From the NCBI GenBank assembly GCA_945952105.1, contig CAMFGZ010000004.1, forward strand, positions 124,001 through 188,000: a DNA stretch of 64,000 bases, written 5' to 3'. The stretch's first letter is position 1, and each line of letters begins with the position of its first letter. Origin of the DNA: an uncultured Rhodospirillaceae bacterium. GTDB taxonomy: Bacteria; Pseudomonadota; Alphaproteobacteria; Reyranellales; Reyranellaceae. The notes below the pieces were generated by a model. That model saw only the letters and a program-made list of their open reading frames with translations. It searched no databases and had not been told where the DNA came from. Below, one piece after another: positions 29,440-40,615 of this stretch. The translations under genes and the position numbers were made by a program.

Positions 29440-30504
29440 ATGGACATCAAGCGCCTGCACCGCCGTCATGCTCTCTCGCTGCTGGGAGGCGCCGCGGCAG
29501 TCGGCGCCGCCGGCCCTGCCTTCGCGCAGGCCGAGCCGGCCAAGCCCGCGCAACTCGTGGTCAACCATTCCGGTGGCTCGATGGGCTCGGCCATGCGCAA
29601 GGCTTTCTTCAACGGCTTCGAGAAGAAGTACGGGATCAAGGTCGTCGAGACGAGCCCGGTCGACTTCGGCAAGCTGCGCGCGATGGTCGACTCGGGCAAT
29701 GTGGAGTGGGATCTCACCGAGATCGGCGGCCAGGACGCGATCCGCGCCAGCAAGGCCAACCTGCTGGAGAAGATCGATCCGAAGGTCGTCGACCGCTCCA
29801 AGTATCCGGCGACGGCGCAGAATCCCTACGTCTTCGCCTCGTCGGTCTACACGACCATCATCGGTTACCGGAACGACGTCTTCAAGAACGGCAGCCATCC
29901 CAAGAGCTGGGCAGACTGGTGGGACGTGAAGAAGTTCCCGGGCGCGCGCTCGATGCGCAACCATCCGACCGACAATCTCGAATTCGCGCTGATCGCCGAC
30001 GGCGTGCCGAAGGACAAGATCTATCCGATCGACTTCGACCGCGCCTTCAAGAAGCTCGACCAGATCAAGCCGCATATCACCGTCTGGTGGTCGACCGGCC
30101 AGCAGCCCGCCCAGCTCCTGCTCGACAAGGAAGTCGTGCTGGCGACCGGCTGGAACGGACGCTTCTACGACATCATCAAGAAGGGTGCGCCGGTCGGCAT
30201 CGAGTGGAACGAGGGCGCGCTGAAGCAGGGCAGCTTTGCCATTCCGCGCGGCGCCAAGAGCCCCTACTGGGCCAACAAGATGCTGGCCGAACTCGCCATC
30301 CCGCAGCAGCAGGCGGTCTATGCGTCGGAGCTCGGCTATCCGGGCCTCAACCTCGAATCGCTGAACTTCGTCGATCCCAAGGTGAAGCCGTTCCTGCCGA
30401 CCGCCTATCTCGACCAGCAGTTCTGGGTCAGCGACGAATGGTATGCCGAGAACGGCGCCAAGGCCGCCGAACTGTGGAACGCCTGGATGCTGAAGAAGGG
30501 CTGA
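29440..30504 (+). CDS. ABC transporter substrate-binding protein, PotD/family 1 type (importer 2)
   Basis: This 354-aa binding protein has a leader with a basic pair (MDIKRLHRRHALSLLGGAAA) that resembles a Tat or long Sec signal, cleaved near AFAQA. The mature domain shows NVEWDLTEIGGQDAIRASKANLLEKID and YWANKMLAELAIPQQQ, as in polyamine-type binding proteins. I chose the ATG at 29440, preceded by AGGGGA, over the frame start at 29371. It heads the importer 2 operon: binding protein, ATPase, two permeases, FAD oxidase. Confidence 0.92.
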   Translation: MDIKRLHRRHALSLLGGAAAVGAAGPAFAQAEPAKPAQLVVNHSGGSMGSAMRKAFFNGFEKKYGIKVVETSPVDFGKLRAMVDSGNVEWDLTEIGGQDAIRASKANLLEKIDPKVVDRSKYPATAQNPYVFASSVYTTIIGYRNDVFKNGSHPKSWADWWDVKKFPGARSMRNHPTDNLEFALIADGVPKDKIYPIDFDRAFKKLDQIKPHITVWWSTGQQPAQLLLDKEVVLATGWNGRFYDIIKKGAPVGIEWNEGALKQGSFAIPRGAKSPYWANKMLAELAIPQQQAVYASELGYPGLNLESLNFVDPKVKPFLPTAYLDQQFWVSDEWYAENGAKAAELWNAWMLKKG

Positions 30505-30510
30505 TCTCCT

Positions 30511-31557
30511 TTGAGTGCAGGCGGGGGTTCGGCCGACCTTCTCATCGAAGGCGTCGGCAAGCGGTACGGAGACGTGGTCGCGCTCGACCATGTCTCCCTG
30601 CAGGTGGCGCAGGGTGAGCTGCTGACTATCCTGGGTCCGAGCGGCTCGGGGAAAACGACCTTGCTCAAGGTCGTGGCGGGCTTCGAAACGCCGGCCGGTG
30701 GCACCGTGAAGGTCGGGGGCGTCGAGATCACCTCGCTGCCGCCGGCCAAACGCGACATCGGCATGGTGTTCCAGAACTATGCGCTGTTTCCCCATCTCAG
30801 CGTCGCGGCCAACGTCGCTTTTCCGCTGGAGATGCGCAACGTTGCGAAATCCGAGATCGCGACGCGCGTCGCCGAAGCCTTGGCGATGGTCGAGCTGAAG
30901 GGCTACGAGGCGCGGCTGCCACGCCAGCTTTCGGGCGGCCAGCAGCAGCGCGTGGCGCTGGCGCGTGCCATCGTCTTCAACCCACGGCTCCTCTTGCTCG
31001 ACGAGCCATTCGGCGCGCTCGATCGCAAGCTGCGCGAGACGATGCAGCTCGAGGTGCGCCGCCTGCAGCGCCGCCTCGGTCTCACGACGATCTTCATCAC
31101 CCACGACCAGGAGGAGGCGCTGGTCCTCTCCGACCGGATCGCGGTGATGAACAAGGGCACGATCCAGCAGATCGCCACGACGACGGAGATCTACGAGCGC
31201 CCGGCCAACGACTTCGTTGCCGACTTCGTGGGCGAGAGCAACATCCTGCACGGCACGATGAGCGCGCCCGGCATCGTGATGCTGGACGGTGGCCGCACGC
31301 TGCAGGTGCGCGGCGACAAGGCGGTGGGGGCGAAGGTCGGCGTGCTGATGCGGCCCGAGCGCTTCGCGCCGTCGGGCGCCAACGTCTTCGGCGGCGAGGT
31401 GATCGAATCGGTCTATCTCGGCACGTCCTTCAAGCTGAGGCTCGCCTGCGACGGCGGACTCGAACTCCTGGTGCGTCAACCCGCCCGCGGCACGCTGCCG
31501 GCGGCAGGCACGCGCGTGACGGTCGGCATCGAGCCCGAGTCGATCCATGTGTTCTGA
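30511..31557 (+). CDS. ABC transporter ATP-binding protein, PotA type (importer 2)
   Basis: This 348-aa ATPase has Walker A GPSGSGKT (42-49), signature LSGGQQQRVALARAI, Walker B LLLLDEPFGALD and a C-terminal TOBE domain. It starts with TTG at 30511, only 6 nt after the preceding stop. No strong ribosome binding site is visible next to it, so translational coupling is likely. It is homologous to the importer 1 ATPase, but the two are clearly diverged. Confidence 0.93.
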   Translation: MSAGGGSADLLIEGVGKRYGDVVALDHVSLQVAQGELLTILGPSGSGKTTLLKVVAGFETPAGGTVKVGGVEITSLPPAKRDIGMVFQNYALFPHLSVAANVAFPLEMRNVAKSEIATRVAEALAMVELKGYEARLPRQLSGGQQQRVALARAIVFNPRLLLLDEPFGALDRKLRETMQLEVRRLQRRLGLTTIFITHDQEEALVLSDRIAVMNKGTIQQIATTTEIYERPANDFVADFVGESNILHGTMSAPGIVMLDGGRTLQVRGDKAVGAKVGVLMRPERFAPSGANVFGGEVIESVYLGTSFKLRLACDGGLELLVRQPARGTLPAAGTRVTVGIEPESIHVF

Positions 31558-31572
31558 GCGCAAATCCCTCCG

Positions 31573-31684
31573 ACCTCATCCTGAGGAGCATCGCGCAGCG
31601 ATGCGTCTCGAAGGATGGGCCACGGACGTGGTGCTCGTTCCCATCCTTCGAGACGGCGCTGCGCGCCTCTTCAGGATGGGGGCG
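31573..31684 (+). repeat. Palindromic repeat R4, copy A (long form) inside the importer 2 operon
   Basis: GTCTCGAAGGATGGG (31605-31619) pairs perfectly with CCCATCCTTCGAGAC (31640-31654). Flanking arms around CTCATCCTGAGGAGC and GCGCCTCTTCAGGATGG can extend the hairpin over about 110 nt. Similar CTCATCCTGAGGAGC elements are, from memory, very common in Rhizobiales intergenic regions. Here it separates the ATPase and permease genes of one operon, so it may attenuate or stabilise part of the mRNA rather than end it. Confidence 0.8.
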
Positions 31685-31689
31685 ATGTT

Positions 31690-32505
31690 GTGAGATCCCG
31701 CGGCTTCCTCCCCGCGCTGCCAGCGCTGATCCTGCTCTTCGTGTTCTTCCTGTTCCCGGTCGTGCGCATGCTGGGCTTCAGCCTCGAGGGCGGGACGTTC
31801 GACTGGTACGCCAAGGCGCTGGGCGAGCAGCTCTATCTCCGCGTCTTTTGGAACACGTTCGAGATCGCGCTTCTCGTCACCTTCTTCTGCCTCCTGCTGG
31901 GCTATCCACTGGGCTTCCTGATGGCCACGACGACGCCCTTCTGGGCGACGGTGGGTTTCATCTTCGTCCTGCTGCCGCTCTGGACCTCGGTGCTGGTGCG
32001 CACCTACGCCTGGATGGTGCTGCTCGGCCGCAACGGCGTGTTCAATCGCATGCTGATCGAGGGCGGGGTCATCACCGATCCGATTCCGCTGCTGCACAAT
32101 TTCACCGGCGTGCTGATCGGCATGGTGCATGTGCTGCTGCCCTACATGGTGCTGCCGATCTACGGCGCCGTCCGCAAGGTCGATCCGGCCATTCCGGCTG
32201 CCGCGGCGGGCCTCGGCGCGTCGAGCTTCGCGATCTTCCGGCGCATCTATCTGCCGCTCACCCTGAACGGCATCTTCGCGGGCTCCGTGCTGGTGTTCGT
32301 GCTGTCGCTGGGCTTCTTCATCACCCCGGCACTGCTGGGCGGCGGGCGGGTCATGATGATCGCGGTGCTGATCGAGCAGCAGGTGCGCGAGGCATTGAAC
32401 TGGCCGTTCGCCGCCGCGCTGTCGGCGGTGCTGCTGGTCTTCACCTTCGCCGTCTATGCACTGGCGCAGCGCTTCACGCGTACCGAGACGGAGGCCGCGC
32501 GATGA
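31690..32505 (+). CDS. ABC transporter permease, PotB type (importer 2)
   Basis: This 271-aa permease begins at GTG 31690 (VRSRGFLPALPALILLFVFFLFPVV), directly after repeat R4. The longer frame to 31615 would translate the repeat and is rejected. The EAA loop is represented by PAAAAGLGASSFAIFRRIYLPLTLNGI, and LLPLWTSVLVRTYAWMVLLG is PotB-like. The stop overlaps the ATG of the second permease (ATGA at 32502-32505). Confidence 0.9.
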   Translation: MRSRGFLPALPALILLFVFFLFPVVRMLGFSLEGGTFDWYAKALGEQLYLRVFWNTFEIALLVTFFCLLLGYPLGFLMATTTPFWATVGFIFVLLPLWTSVLVRTYAWMVLLGRNGVFNRMLIEGGVITDPIPLLHNFTGVLIGMVHVLLPYMVLPIYGAVRKVDPAIPAAAAGLGASSFAIFRRIYLPLTLNGIFAGSVLVFVLSLGFFITPALLGGGRVMMIAVLIEQQVREALNWPFAAALSAVLLVFTFAVYALAQRFTRTETEAAR

Positions 32506-33281
32506 GTCGCCGTCTCCTCGTCATATCCTGCGGCCTCATCTACTTCTTCCTGATGCTGCCGCTGCTGGTCGTCTTCCCGATCTCGCTGTCGTCGGCGCCC
32601 TACATGCAGTTCCCGCCGCCCGGCCTCTCGTGGCAGTGGTACGAACGCTATCTCGACGATCCGCAATGGATCGACGCCACCTGGCGCTCGCTCTACATCG
32701 GCGGCGCGACCGCGATCTTCGCGCTGATGCTGGGCGTGCCGCTGGCTTTCGCGCTGGTACGCGGCAGGTTCTTTGGCCGTGTCCTGATCGACCGGCTGGC
32801 GCTGGCTCCAGTCATCGTGCCGACCATCATCCTGTCGGTGGCGGTCTACGGGCTGTTCGCCAAGCTGAAGCTGATCGGTACCTGGTACGGGCTCACGATC
32901 GCGCACACGGTGCTGGCGCTGCCCTTCGTGGTGCTGGTGATCGTGGCCGGCCTGCGCGACTTCGACCGTTCGCTGGAACAGGCGGCCGAGGGGCTGGGCG
33001 CCAACCGCCGGCGCACGCTCATGCGGGTCACGCTACCGTTGCTGCGGCCCAGCCTCGTCTCGGCCGGGTTGCTCGCCTTCATCTCCTCGTTCGATGAGGT
33101 GGTCGTGGCGCTGTTCCTCGCCGGCGCCAACATGACCCTGCCGAAGAAGATGTTCGACAACATCCTGATGGAGATCGACCCGACCATCGCCGCCGTCTCG
33201 GTGATGCAGATCCTGCTGGTGTCGATCGTGCTGGTCCTGATCGGCCGCTTCGGCCGGGGCCTCAAGGATAGTGCGCGTTAG
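32502..33281 (+). CDS. ABC transporter permease, PotC type (importer 2)
   Basis: This 259-aa permease has about six hydrophobic helices and an EAA loop EQAAEGLGANRRRTLMRVTLPLLRPSL. FPPPGLSWQWYERYLDDPQW is the periplasmic block shared with its counterpart at 24038. The ATG at 32502 is coupled to the preceding permease. The frame extending back to 31848 is a shadow. The FAD oxidase gene follows after 9 nt. Confidence 0.92.
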   Translation: MSRRLLVISCGLIYFFLMLPLLVVFPISLSSAPYMQFPPPGLSWQWYERYLDDPQWIDATWRSLYIGGATAIFALMLGVPLAFALVRGRFFGRVLIDRLALAPVIVPTIILSVAVYGLFAKLKLIGTWYGLTIAHTVLALPFVVLVIVAGLRDFDRSLEQAAEGLGANRRRTLMRVTLPLLRPSLVSAGLLAFISSFDEVVVALFLAGANMTLPKKMFDNILMEIDPTIAAVSVMQILLVSIVLVLIGRFGRGLKDSAR

Positions 33282-33290
33282 GAGAGTGTT

Positions 33291-34625
33291 ATGGCCGACA
33301 GCGTCTTCCACAAGGATTTCAAGGCGACGCCCTGGTGGTGGGAATGGTGGCATCCCTCCAACGAGCTGAGCCAGGACCCGCCGCTCAAGACCGACGTCCT
33401 GGTGGTGGGCGCGGGCTATGGCGGCCTGTCGACGGCGCTGGAACTGGGGCGCTCGGGCGTCGACGTCACCGTGCTGGAGCGCGGCGATTTCGGCGTCGGC
33501 GCCTCGACGCGCAATGGCGGTGGCGTCAGCGGCGGCACGACCATGGGCAAAGGCTTCTCCGGCAAGGGCGTCGGCGGCGATCCGGAGGCCTGGAAGAAGG
33601 TGATGGCGCGCATGCTGAGCGACGCCGCCGATTCGCTCAGCCAGGTCGAGACGGTGATCCAGCGCGAGGGGATCGAATGCTTCTGGCGGATGAACGGCCG
33701 TTTCAGCGGCGCCTACACGCCGCGCCACTTCGCCGAGCAGCAGGCCAAGGTCGCGACCTACAACGAGAAGGCGGCGCTTGGTACCTACATGATCCCGCGC
33801 GAGCGCCAGCGTGAGGAGATCGCCTCGGACTATTACTATGGCGGCATGGTCGTGGAGCGCACCGGCCAGCTCCATCCCGCGCTCTACTATGGCGGCCTGC
33901 TGAAGGCGGCTCATCGCTCCGGTGCGAAGCTCTGCGCCAACTGCGACGCCGAAAAGATCGAGCGCAAGTCGGGCGGTGGATTCCGCGTGCTGACCAGCAA
34001 GGGCCCGATCGAGGCGCGCGAGGTCGTGATCGCCACCAATGGCTACACGACCGAGCTGACGCCGACCCTGCGGCGCAAGCTGGTGCCGGTCGCCAGCCAC
34101 ATCATCGCGACCGAGGAACTGCCCGAGGACCTGGTGCAGAGCCTGATTCCGAAGAACCGCGTCGTGTCGGATACCAAGCGGGTGCTCTGCTACTACCGCC
34201 AGTCACCGGACAACAAGCGCGTGATCTTCGGCGGCCGCGCCCGCTTCACGCAAGTGACGCCCGAGGTCAGCGCGCCGGTGCTGCACGGCTACATGCTGGA
34301 GCGCTGGCCGCAGCTCAAGGGCGTGAAGATCACCCATGCCTGGACCGGCAACGTCGCCTTCGCCTTCGACTTCCTGCCGCACATGGGCATGGAGCAGGGC
34401 ATGCATTACCTGATGGCCTGCAACGGCTCGGGCGTCGCGATGATGTCCTATCTCGGCTACCAGACCGCCCGGAAGATCGCCGGCGGCTCGAACGCGCCGG
34501 TCAACGCCTTCGACGGCCAGGATTTCCCGACCGTGCCTTTCTACAATGGCAACCCCGAATGGGTGCTGCCCTTCGTCGGCGCCTGGTATCGCACGCGCGA
34601 CTGGTGGGACCGGGTGAGGGCTTAG
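33291..34625 (+). CDS. FAD-dependent amine oxidase (DAO/PuuB-OrdL type), copy 2
   Basis: This 444-aa flavoprotein is a close paralogue of the enzyme at 21552: both have the PWWWEWW/PYWWEAF N-terminal block, VVGAGYGGLSTAL (GxGxxG at 40-45), VGASTRNGG, VASHIIATEELP and RVIFGGRARFT. It is the last gene of the importer 2 operon, with an AGGAGAG ribosome binding site. This implies that the imported compound is oxidised at a C-N bond in the cytosol. The precise amine is unknown. Confidence 0.92.
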   Translation: MADSVFHKDFKATPWWWEWWHPSNELSQDPPLKTDVLVVGAGYGGLSTALELGRSGVDVTVLERGDFGVGASTRNGGGVSGGTTMGKGFSGKGVGGDPEAWKKVMARMLSDAADSLSQVETVIQREGIECFWRMNGRFSGAYTPRHFAEQQAKVATYNEKAALGTYMIPRERQREEIASDYYYGGMVVERTGQLHPALYYGGLLKAAHRSGAKLCANCDAEKIERKSGGGFRVLTSKGPIEAREVVIATNGYTTELTPTLRRKLVPVASHIIATEELPEDLVQSLIPKNRVVSDTKRVLCYYRQSPDNKRVIFGGRARFTQVTPEVSAPVLHGYMLERWPQLKGVKITHAWTGNVAFAFDFLPHMGMEQGMHYLMACNGSGVAMMSYLGYQTARKIAGGSNAPVNAFDGQDFPTVPFYNGNPEWVLPFVGAWYRTRDWWDRVRA

Positions 34626-34627
34626 CT

Positions 34628-34669
34628 TCTCATGCTTCTCTCCCCCGATCGGGGGAGAGGAACATGAGA
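34628..34669. terminator. Strong bidirectional palindrome between convergent genes
   Basis: A perfect 22-nt palindrome, CTCTCCCCC...GGGGGAGAG with centre GATC, spans 34638-34659. It is nested in TCTCATG (34628-34634) and CATGAGA (34663-34669). It lies exactly between the oxidase stop (34625) and the stop of the minus-strand binding protein (34671), so it can act as terminator for both. Confidence 0.7.
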
Positions 34670-34670
34670 C

Positions 34671-36272
34671 CTACTTCATCGTGATCGGCGAGAAGTCCTG
34701 GAACCAGTTCTGGGCCTGTACGAAGCCCGTCACCTTGGGCGACATGGCGCGCGGGGCGACGTCGTGGGTCACGAACAGGAAGAGCGCGTCGTCGACGATC
34801 TTCTCGTGGACCTTCTTCAGCGCCTCGTCCTGTGCCTTCTGGTCGAAGGTCGTGCGCGCTTTCTCCAGCAGCGCGTCCATGCCGGGGTCCTGATAGAAGC
34901 CCCAGTTGGTACCGTTGGGCGCCACCAGCTTCGAATCGAGATGGCGGATGAAGGCGGTGAACGGGTCCTGGATGAAGTAGCTGAAGTTGAGCGCGCTCGC
35001 GCCCTTGGCGAGATCGGACTTGGCGCCGGCCCGCCACAGGTTGATCAGCGTGTTCCACTCGGCGACCTCGAACTCGATCTTGATGCCGACGTCGGCGAGG
35101 TTCTGCTGGATGTATTCGTTCATCGCCAGGGGCTGCATCTGGCCCGAGCCCGAGCTCGAGATCAGAACCTTGGCCGTCACCGGCTTGGCCTTGCTGAAGC
35201 CCGCCTCGGCCAGCAGCTTCTTCGCCGCTTCCGGGTCGAACTTCACGTCGAAGCTGGGCGTGCCGAACCACTGGCTGCCCGGCGTGAGGAAGCCCTTGGC
35301 CGGGATCATCTGGCCCTTCAGCAGCACCTTCAGCCCGTCGCGATCGACCGCGAGGTTGGCGGCCTTGCGCACGCGCACGTCCTTCCACGGCGAGCCGTCG
35401 GCGAAGGAGAGGTGCCAGGTCCAGTTGTGCGGATAGGCGTTGCTCACGATCTTGAAGTTGGCCTTCTCGAGACTCGGGATGGCGTCGGGCGCCGGCGCCT
35501 CGATCCAGTCGACCTGGCCCGCCCGCAGCGCCGCCGTGCGCGTCGCGGCTTCCGGGATCGGCAACAGCACCAGCTTGTCGAGCTTCGGCACGCGCGCCTT
35601 GTCCCAATAGTCCTTGTTCGGCGACAGCTCGGCGCGGGTCTGCGGCTGGAAGGCCGTCACTTTCCACGGGCCGGTGCCCGACGGGGTCTGCGCGAACTTG
35701 TTCCAGTCCTTGCCGACCTTCTCCCACTGCGCCGGGCTCGACATCATGATCCAGGAGATCTGGTAGGGCAGGAAAGCGTCGGGAGTTCTGGTCCTGATCT
35801 CGACCGTCTTGTCGTCGATCACCTTGTAGGAGGCGACGGCGGGAATGCGCGAGCGGCCCTGCGCGGCCTGCTTCGGGTCGAACTGCGGAGACTTGTCGTT
35901 CAGCAGCTTGTCGAGGTTCCACACCACCGCGTCGGCCTTGAAGTCGCTGCCGTCGTGGAACTTCACGCCGTCGCGCAGGGTGAAGACCCAGCGGGTCGGA
36001 TCGGCCTCGTCGACCTTCCATGCGGTGGCGAGGCCCGGCACCAGCACCGAGGCCTTGTCGGCGGAGGACAGGTCCCAGTTGATGAGCGCGTCGTAGACCG
36101 TATAGCCCATGAACCGCATGCCCTCGCCGCCCTGGTCGGTCTGACCGGTGGTGAGCGGGATGTCCGAGGCCGTCATGCCGATGCGCAGCGTGCCCTGGGC
36201 CAGCGCCGGGGCGGCCGAAAAAGCCGCCAGCGCGGCCACGGCGCCCAGCAGCGCCTTCTTCTGGAGGATCAT
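34671..36272 (-). CDS. ABC transporter substrate-binding protein, SBP_bac_5 family (orphan)
   Basis: This 533-aa periplasmic protein has a signal peptide (KKALLGAVAALAAFSAAPALAQ). It shows the family blocks GYTVYDALINWDL, FTLRDGVKFHDGSDFKADAVVWNLD and VRVRKAANLAVDRDGL. No permease or ATPase of the Opp/Dpp type is nearby, so it must use a transporter encoded elsewhere or act in sensing. It is divergent from katG and convergent with the FAD oxidase. It is a second, diverged relative of the protein at 18883. Confidence 0.93.
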   Translation of the reverse strand: MILQKKALLGAVAALAAFSAAPALAQGTLRIGMTASDIPLTTGQTDQGGEGMRFMGYTVYDALINWDLSSADKASVLVPGLATAWKVDEADPTRWVFTLRDGVKFHDGSDFKADAVVWNLDKLLNDKSPQFDPKQAAQGRSRIPAVASYKVIDDKTVEIRTRTPDAFLPYQISWIMMSSPAQWEKVGKDWNKFAQTPSGTGPWKVTAFQPQTRAELSPNKDYWDKARVPKLDKLVLLPIPEAATRTAALRAGQVDWIEAPAPDAIPSLEKANFKIVSNAYPHNWTWHLSFADGSPWKDVRVRKAANLAVDRDGLKVLLKGQMIPAKGFLTPGSQWFGTPSFDVKFDPEAAKKLLAEAGFSKAKPVTAKVLISSSGSGQMQPLAMNEYIQQNLADVGIKIEFEVAEWNTLINLWRAGAKSDLAKGASALNFSYFIQDPFTAFIRHLDSKLVAPNGTNWGFYQDPGMDALLEKARTTFDQKAQDEALKKVHEKIVDDALFLFVTHDVAPRAMSPKVTGFVQAQNWFQDFSPITMK

Positions 36273-36388
36273 GACGGCGGTTCCTGTCGTTCTTGCGAGG
36301 TCGTTGTGGAACCGTCAAAGGCCAGAACCGTGCCAAAGGTTCACTGGCGCTGTCTTTCGCTCCGTTCGAAAATGAACGTGACGTCTTG

Positions 36389-38961
<2,573 letters not shown>

Positions 38962-39057
38962 CGTTTCCGCCCGACATTCTTCGTTGCGTCGATGGAAGCG
39001 GGTGGGGTGGTGTCAACAGATGTGCAGCGGCGGATTTCGCAGCGTCGTTGGTACCCA

Positions 39058-40138
39058 TCACTTCTTGCTAATTGCCGAGAGAAACTGATCAACCATATCA
39101 GGTCCGGCGAGAGCTTGAATTGGTCCCTCGATGAACGTTTCGTCGGGGCGCATTCCGTCGACCGTGAGTTCGCCAAATCCCGCGTTGACTAATTCGACGC
39201 GAAACGCAGGATCCCAAGTCGGGTGCTCTGCGTGCAGCAAGCGAGCAGTGAGACCCGCCAAGACATCGCTTAATTGCAGGGCAGACGAGTCAACTGAATC
39301 CACAGCTCTGGTCGACATGACTCGAAGTGGGAAATTCATGGTTTGTTGATTGGCGATGGGCACAGTTGCGGCGGCTACATCAGGAGAGGTGATCTGGTTC
39401 CACCATTCAATCTTTCGAAAGAAATTTGATGACTTGTCGTGAACCACTTCGAATTCGGTGTCCAGATGCGCGCGCCAGTAGTGGACCGATGCTAGTACAC
39501 ATGTGAACTGAATATCATTGCTGCTTTTTTGACGATTGAGACTGCTGTGCTCCAAGTACATGGTGGCTCCCATTGACAGCATATCCATGAAGGGTTTGAC
39601 CTGCTCAGGACAACTCTCTGACATCAAGGAATACTTCCACGCTAAGCTCGATAGCGTCTCTACTGTTGGGTCGCGCGAGAACTTTGCATATGCTCCAAGT
39701 ACTTCATTGTAGAAGGCCTCGCTAGCAAACTCCTTTAAGCCAATGGAGCATGTTTACGTAGCCGCGATTAAAGTCCGAGGCGTAAAAATCGTATCCTGCT
39801 TCGTGCAGAATCGGCTCGACTAAAGTGTCTACAATCTTGCTTAGGAGAACGAACTTCTTATCACACGTATATGCGAACAAGCTTCGCTGATGAGTGGCAA
39901 TGGCGCGCGCGAAAAACACAAAGTTGCGTCGTTGGCGCTTGCTGGACCAAAGCTGGCTAAACTTGAATTCGTTACTGCGATAGTTCGGAAAGCTAGATCT
40001 CAAAATTTCACCGGCGAGATCGTTGCCTACATTGTTGCTGCCCACGCAAAAGAAAGGTTGAACAGGGTTTAGAAGATCGTAGCCAGTGTATCCGGACTCA
40101 TCAAAGTAGATGGTGTGTGAGTGATTCGAAGGCAGCAT
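39058..40138 (-). pseudogene. DUF3800-family gene broken by a frameshift
   Basis: The 5' part (start ATG at 40138, MLPSNHSHTIYFDESGYTGYDLL) carries the DUF3800 acidic motif FDESG and runs to a TAG at 39722. The remaining two thirds continues in the +1 frame, from GLKEFASEAFYNEVLG through MSESCPEQVKPFMDML to the stop at 39058, with SALQLSDVLAGL as the conserved C-terminal block. A single-base shift between about 39722 and 39753 joins both parts into one protein of roughly 360 aa. The region is strikingly A+T-rich compared with its neighbours (39481-39540 has only 25 G/C in 60), a sign of horizontal transfer. DUF3800 genes often travel with mobile or defence loci. Confidence 0.8.
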
Positions 40139-40147
40139 TTGCAAGTC

Positions 40148-40615
40148 TTATCCTGACAACCGCGTCGCCTGGCTCACCGCCAACTGCCAGCCATCCTGCG
40201 CCGTCACGTAAACGCACACCCACCTGAAGTCGTAAGTCTTCTGTTCCTTGACGTTCAGGATCGGGCTCTTGCCGGTGACGATCACGGTCGGGCCGGTGAA
40301 GACGCGGAAGCTGAGGTCGGTCGCGGGCGCGGCCTCGATCAAGGGTTCGCCGGCCATGGCGGCGACCAGGCGGGCGTCCTTGTTGTCGATCTTCCCCGAG
40401 CCGTGCGTGTGGGTGAAGCTGTCGGCGTAGAGCGGGCGGAGCGCGGCGAAGTCCTTGGCGTGCACGGCCTTCGCGAGTTTGCTGCGGAAGTCAGTGACTT
40501 CCTCGATGAATTTCTTCGCTTCCGCCGGGTCGGGTTGGCGCGGCGGATGGGCGAGGGCGGCTTCAGGGGCCAGCGCGAGGAGCGGGAGCGCTCCGAGCAG
40601 GGTGCGTCTACGCAT
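40148..40615 (-). CDS. Exported DUF4440/SnoaL-like (NTF2-fold) protein
   Basis: This 155-aa protein has a signal peptide (MRRRTLLGALPLLALAPEAALA). An NTF2-like domain follows: LAKAVHAKDFAALRPLYADSFTHTHGSG, then ILNVKEQKTYDFRWVCVYVTAQDGWQLAVSQATRL. Proteins of this kind are small periplasmic or secreted proteins of unknown function, some with enzyme-like pockets. The start at 40615 overlaps the end of cobT by 8 nt. It may be translated from the cobT mRNA. Confidence 0.8.
   Translation of the reverse strand: MRRRTLLGALPLLALAPEAALAHPPRQPDPAEAKKFIEEVTDFRSKLAKAVHAKDFAALRPLYADSFTHTHGSGKIDNKDARLVAAMAGEPLIEAAPATDLSFRVFTGPTVIVTGKSPILNVKEQKTYDFRWVCVYVTAQDGWQLAVSQATRLSG

Noticed and set aside
29356..31563. 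A 735-codon antisense frame across the binding-protein and ATPase genes of importer 2
   Set aside because: The same codon-bias artefact: both plus-strand genes have complete catalytic motifs and start sites, and the antisense product has none.
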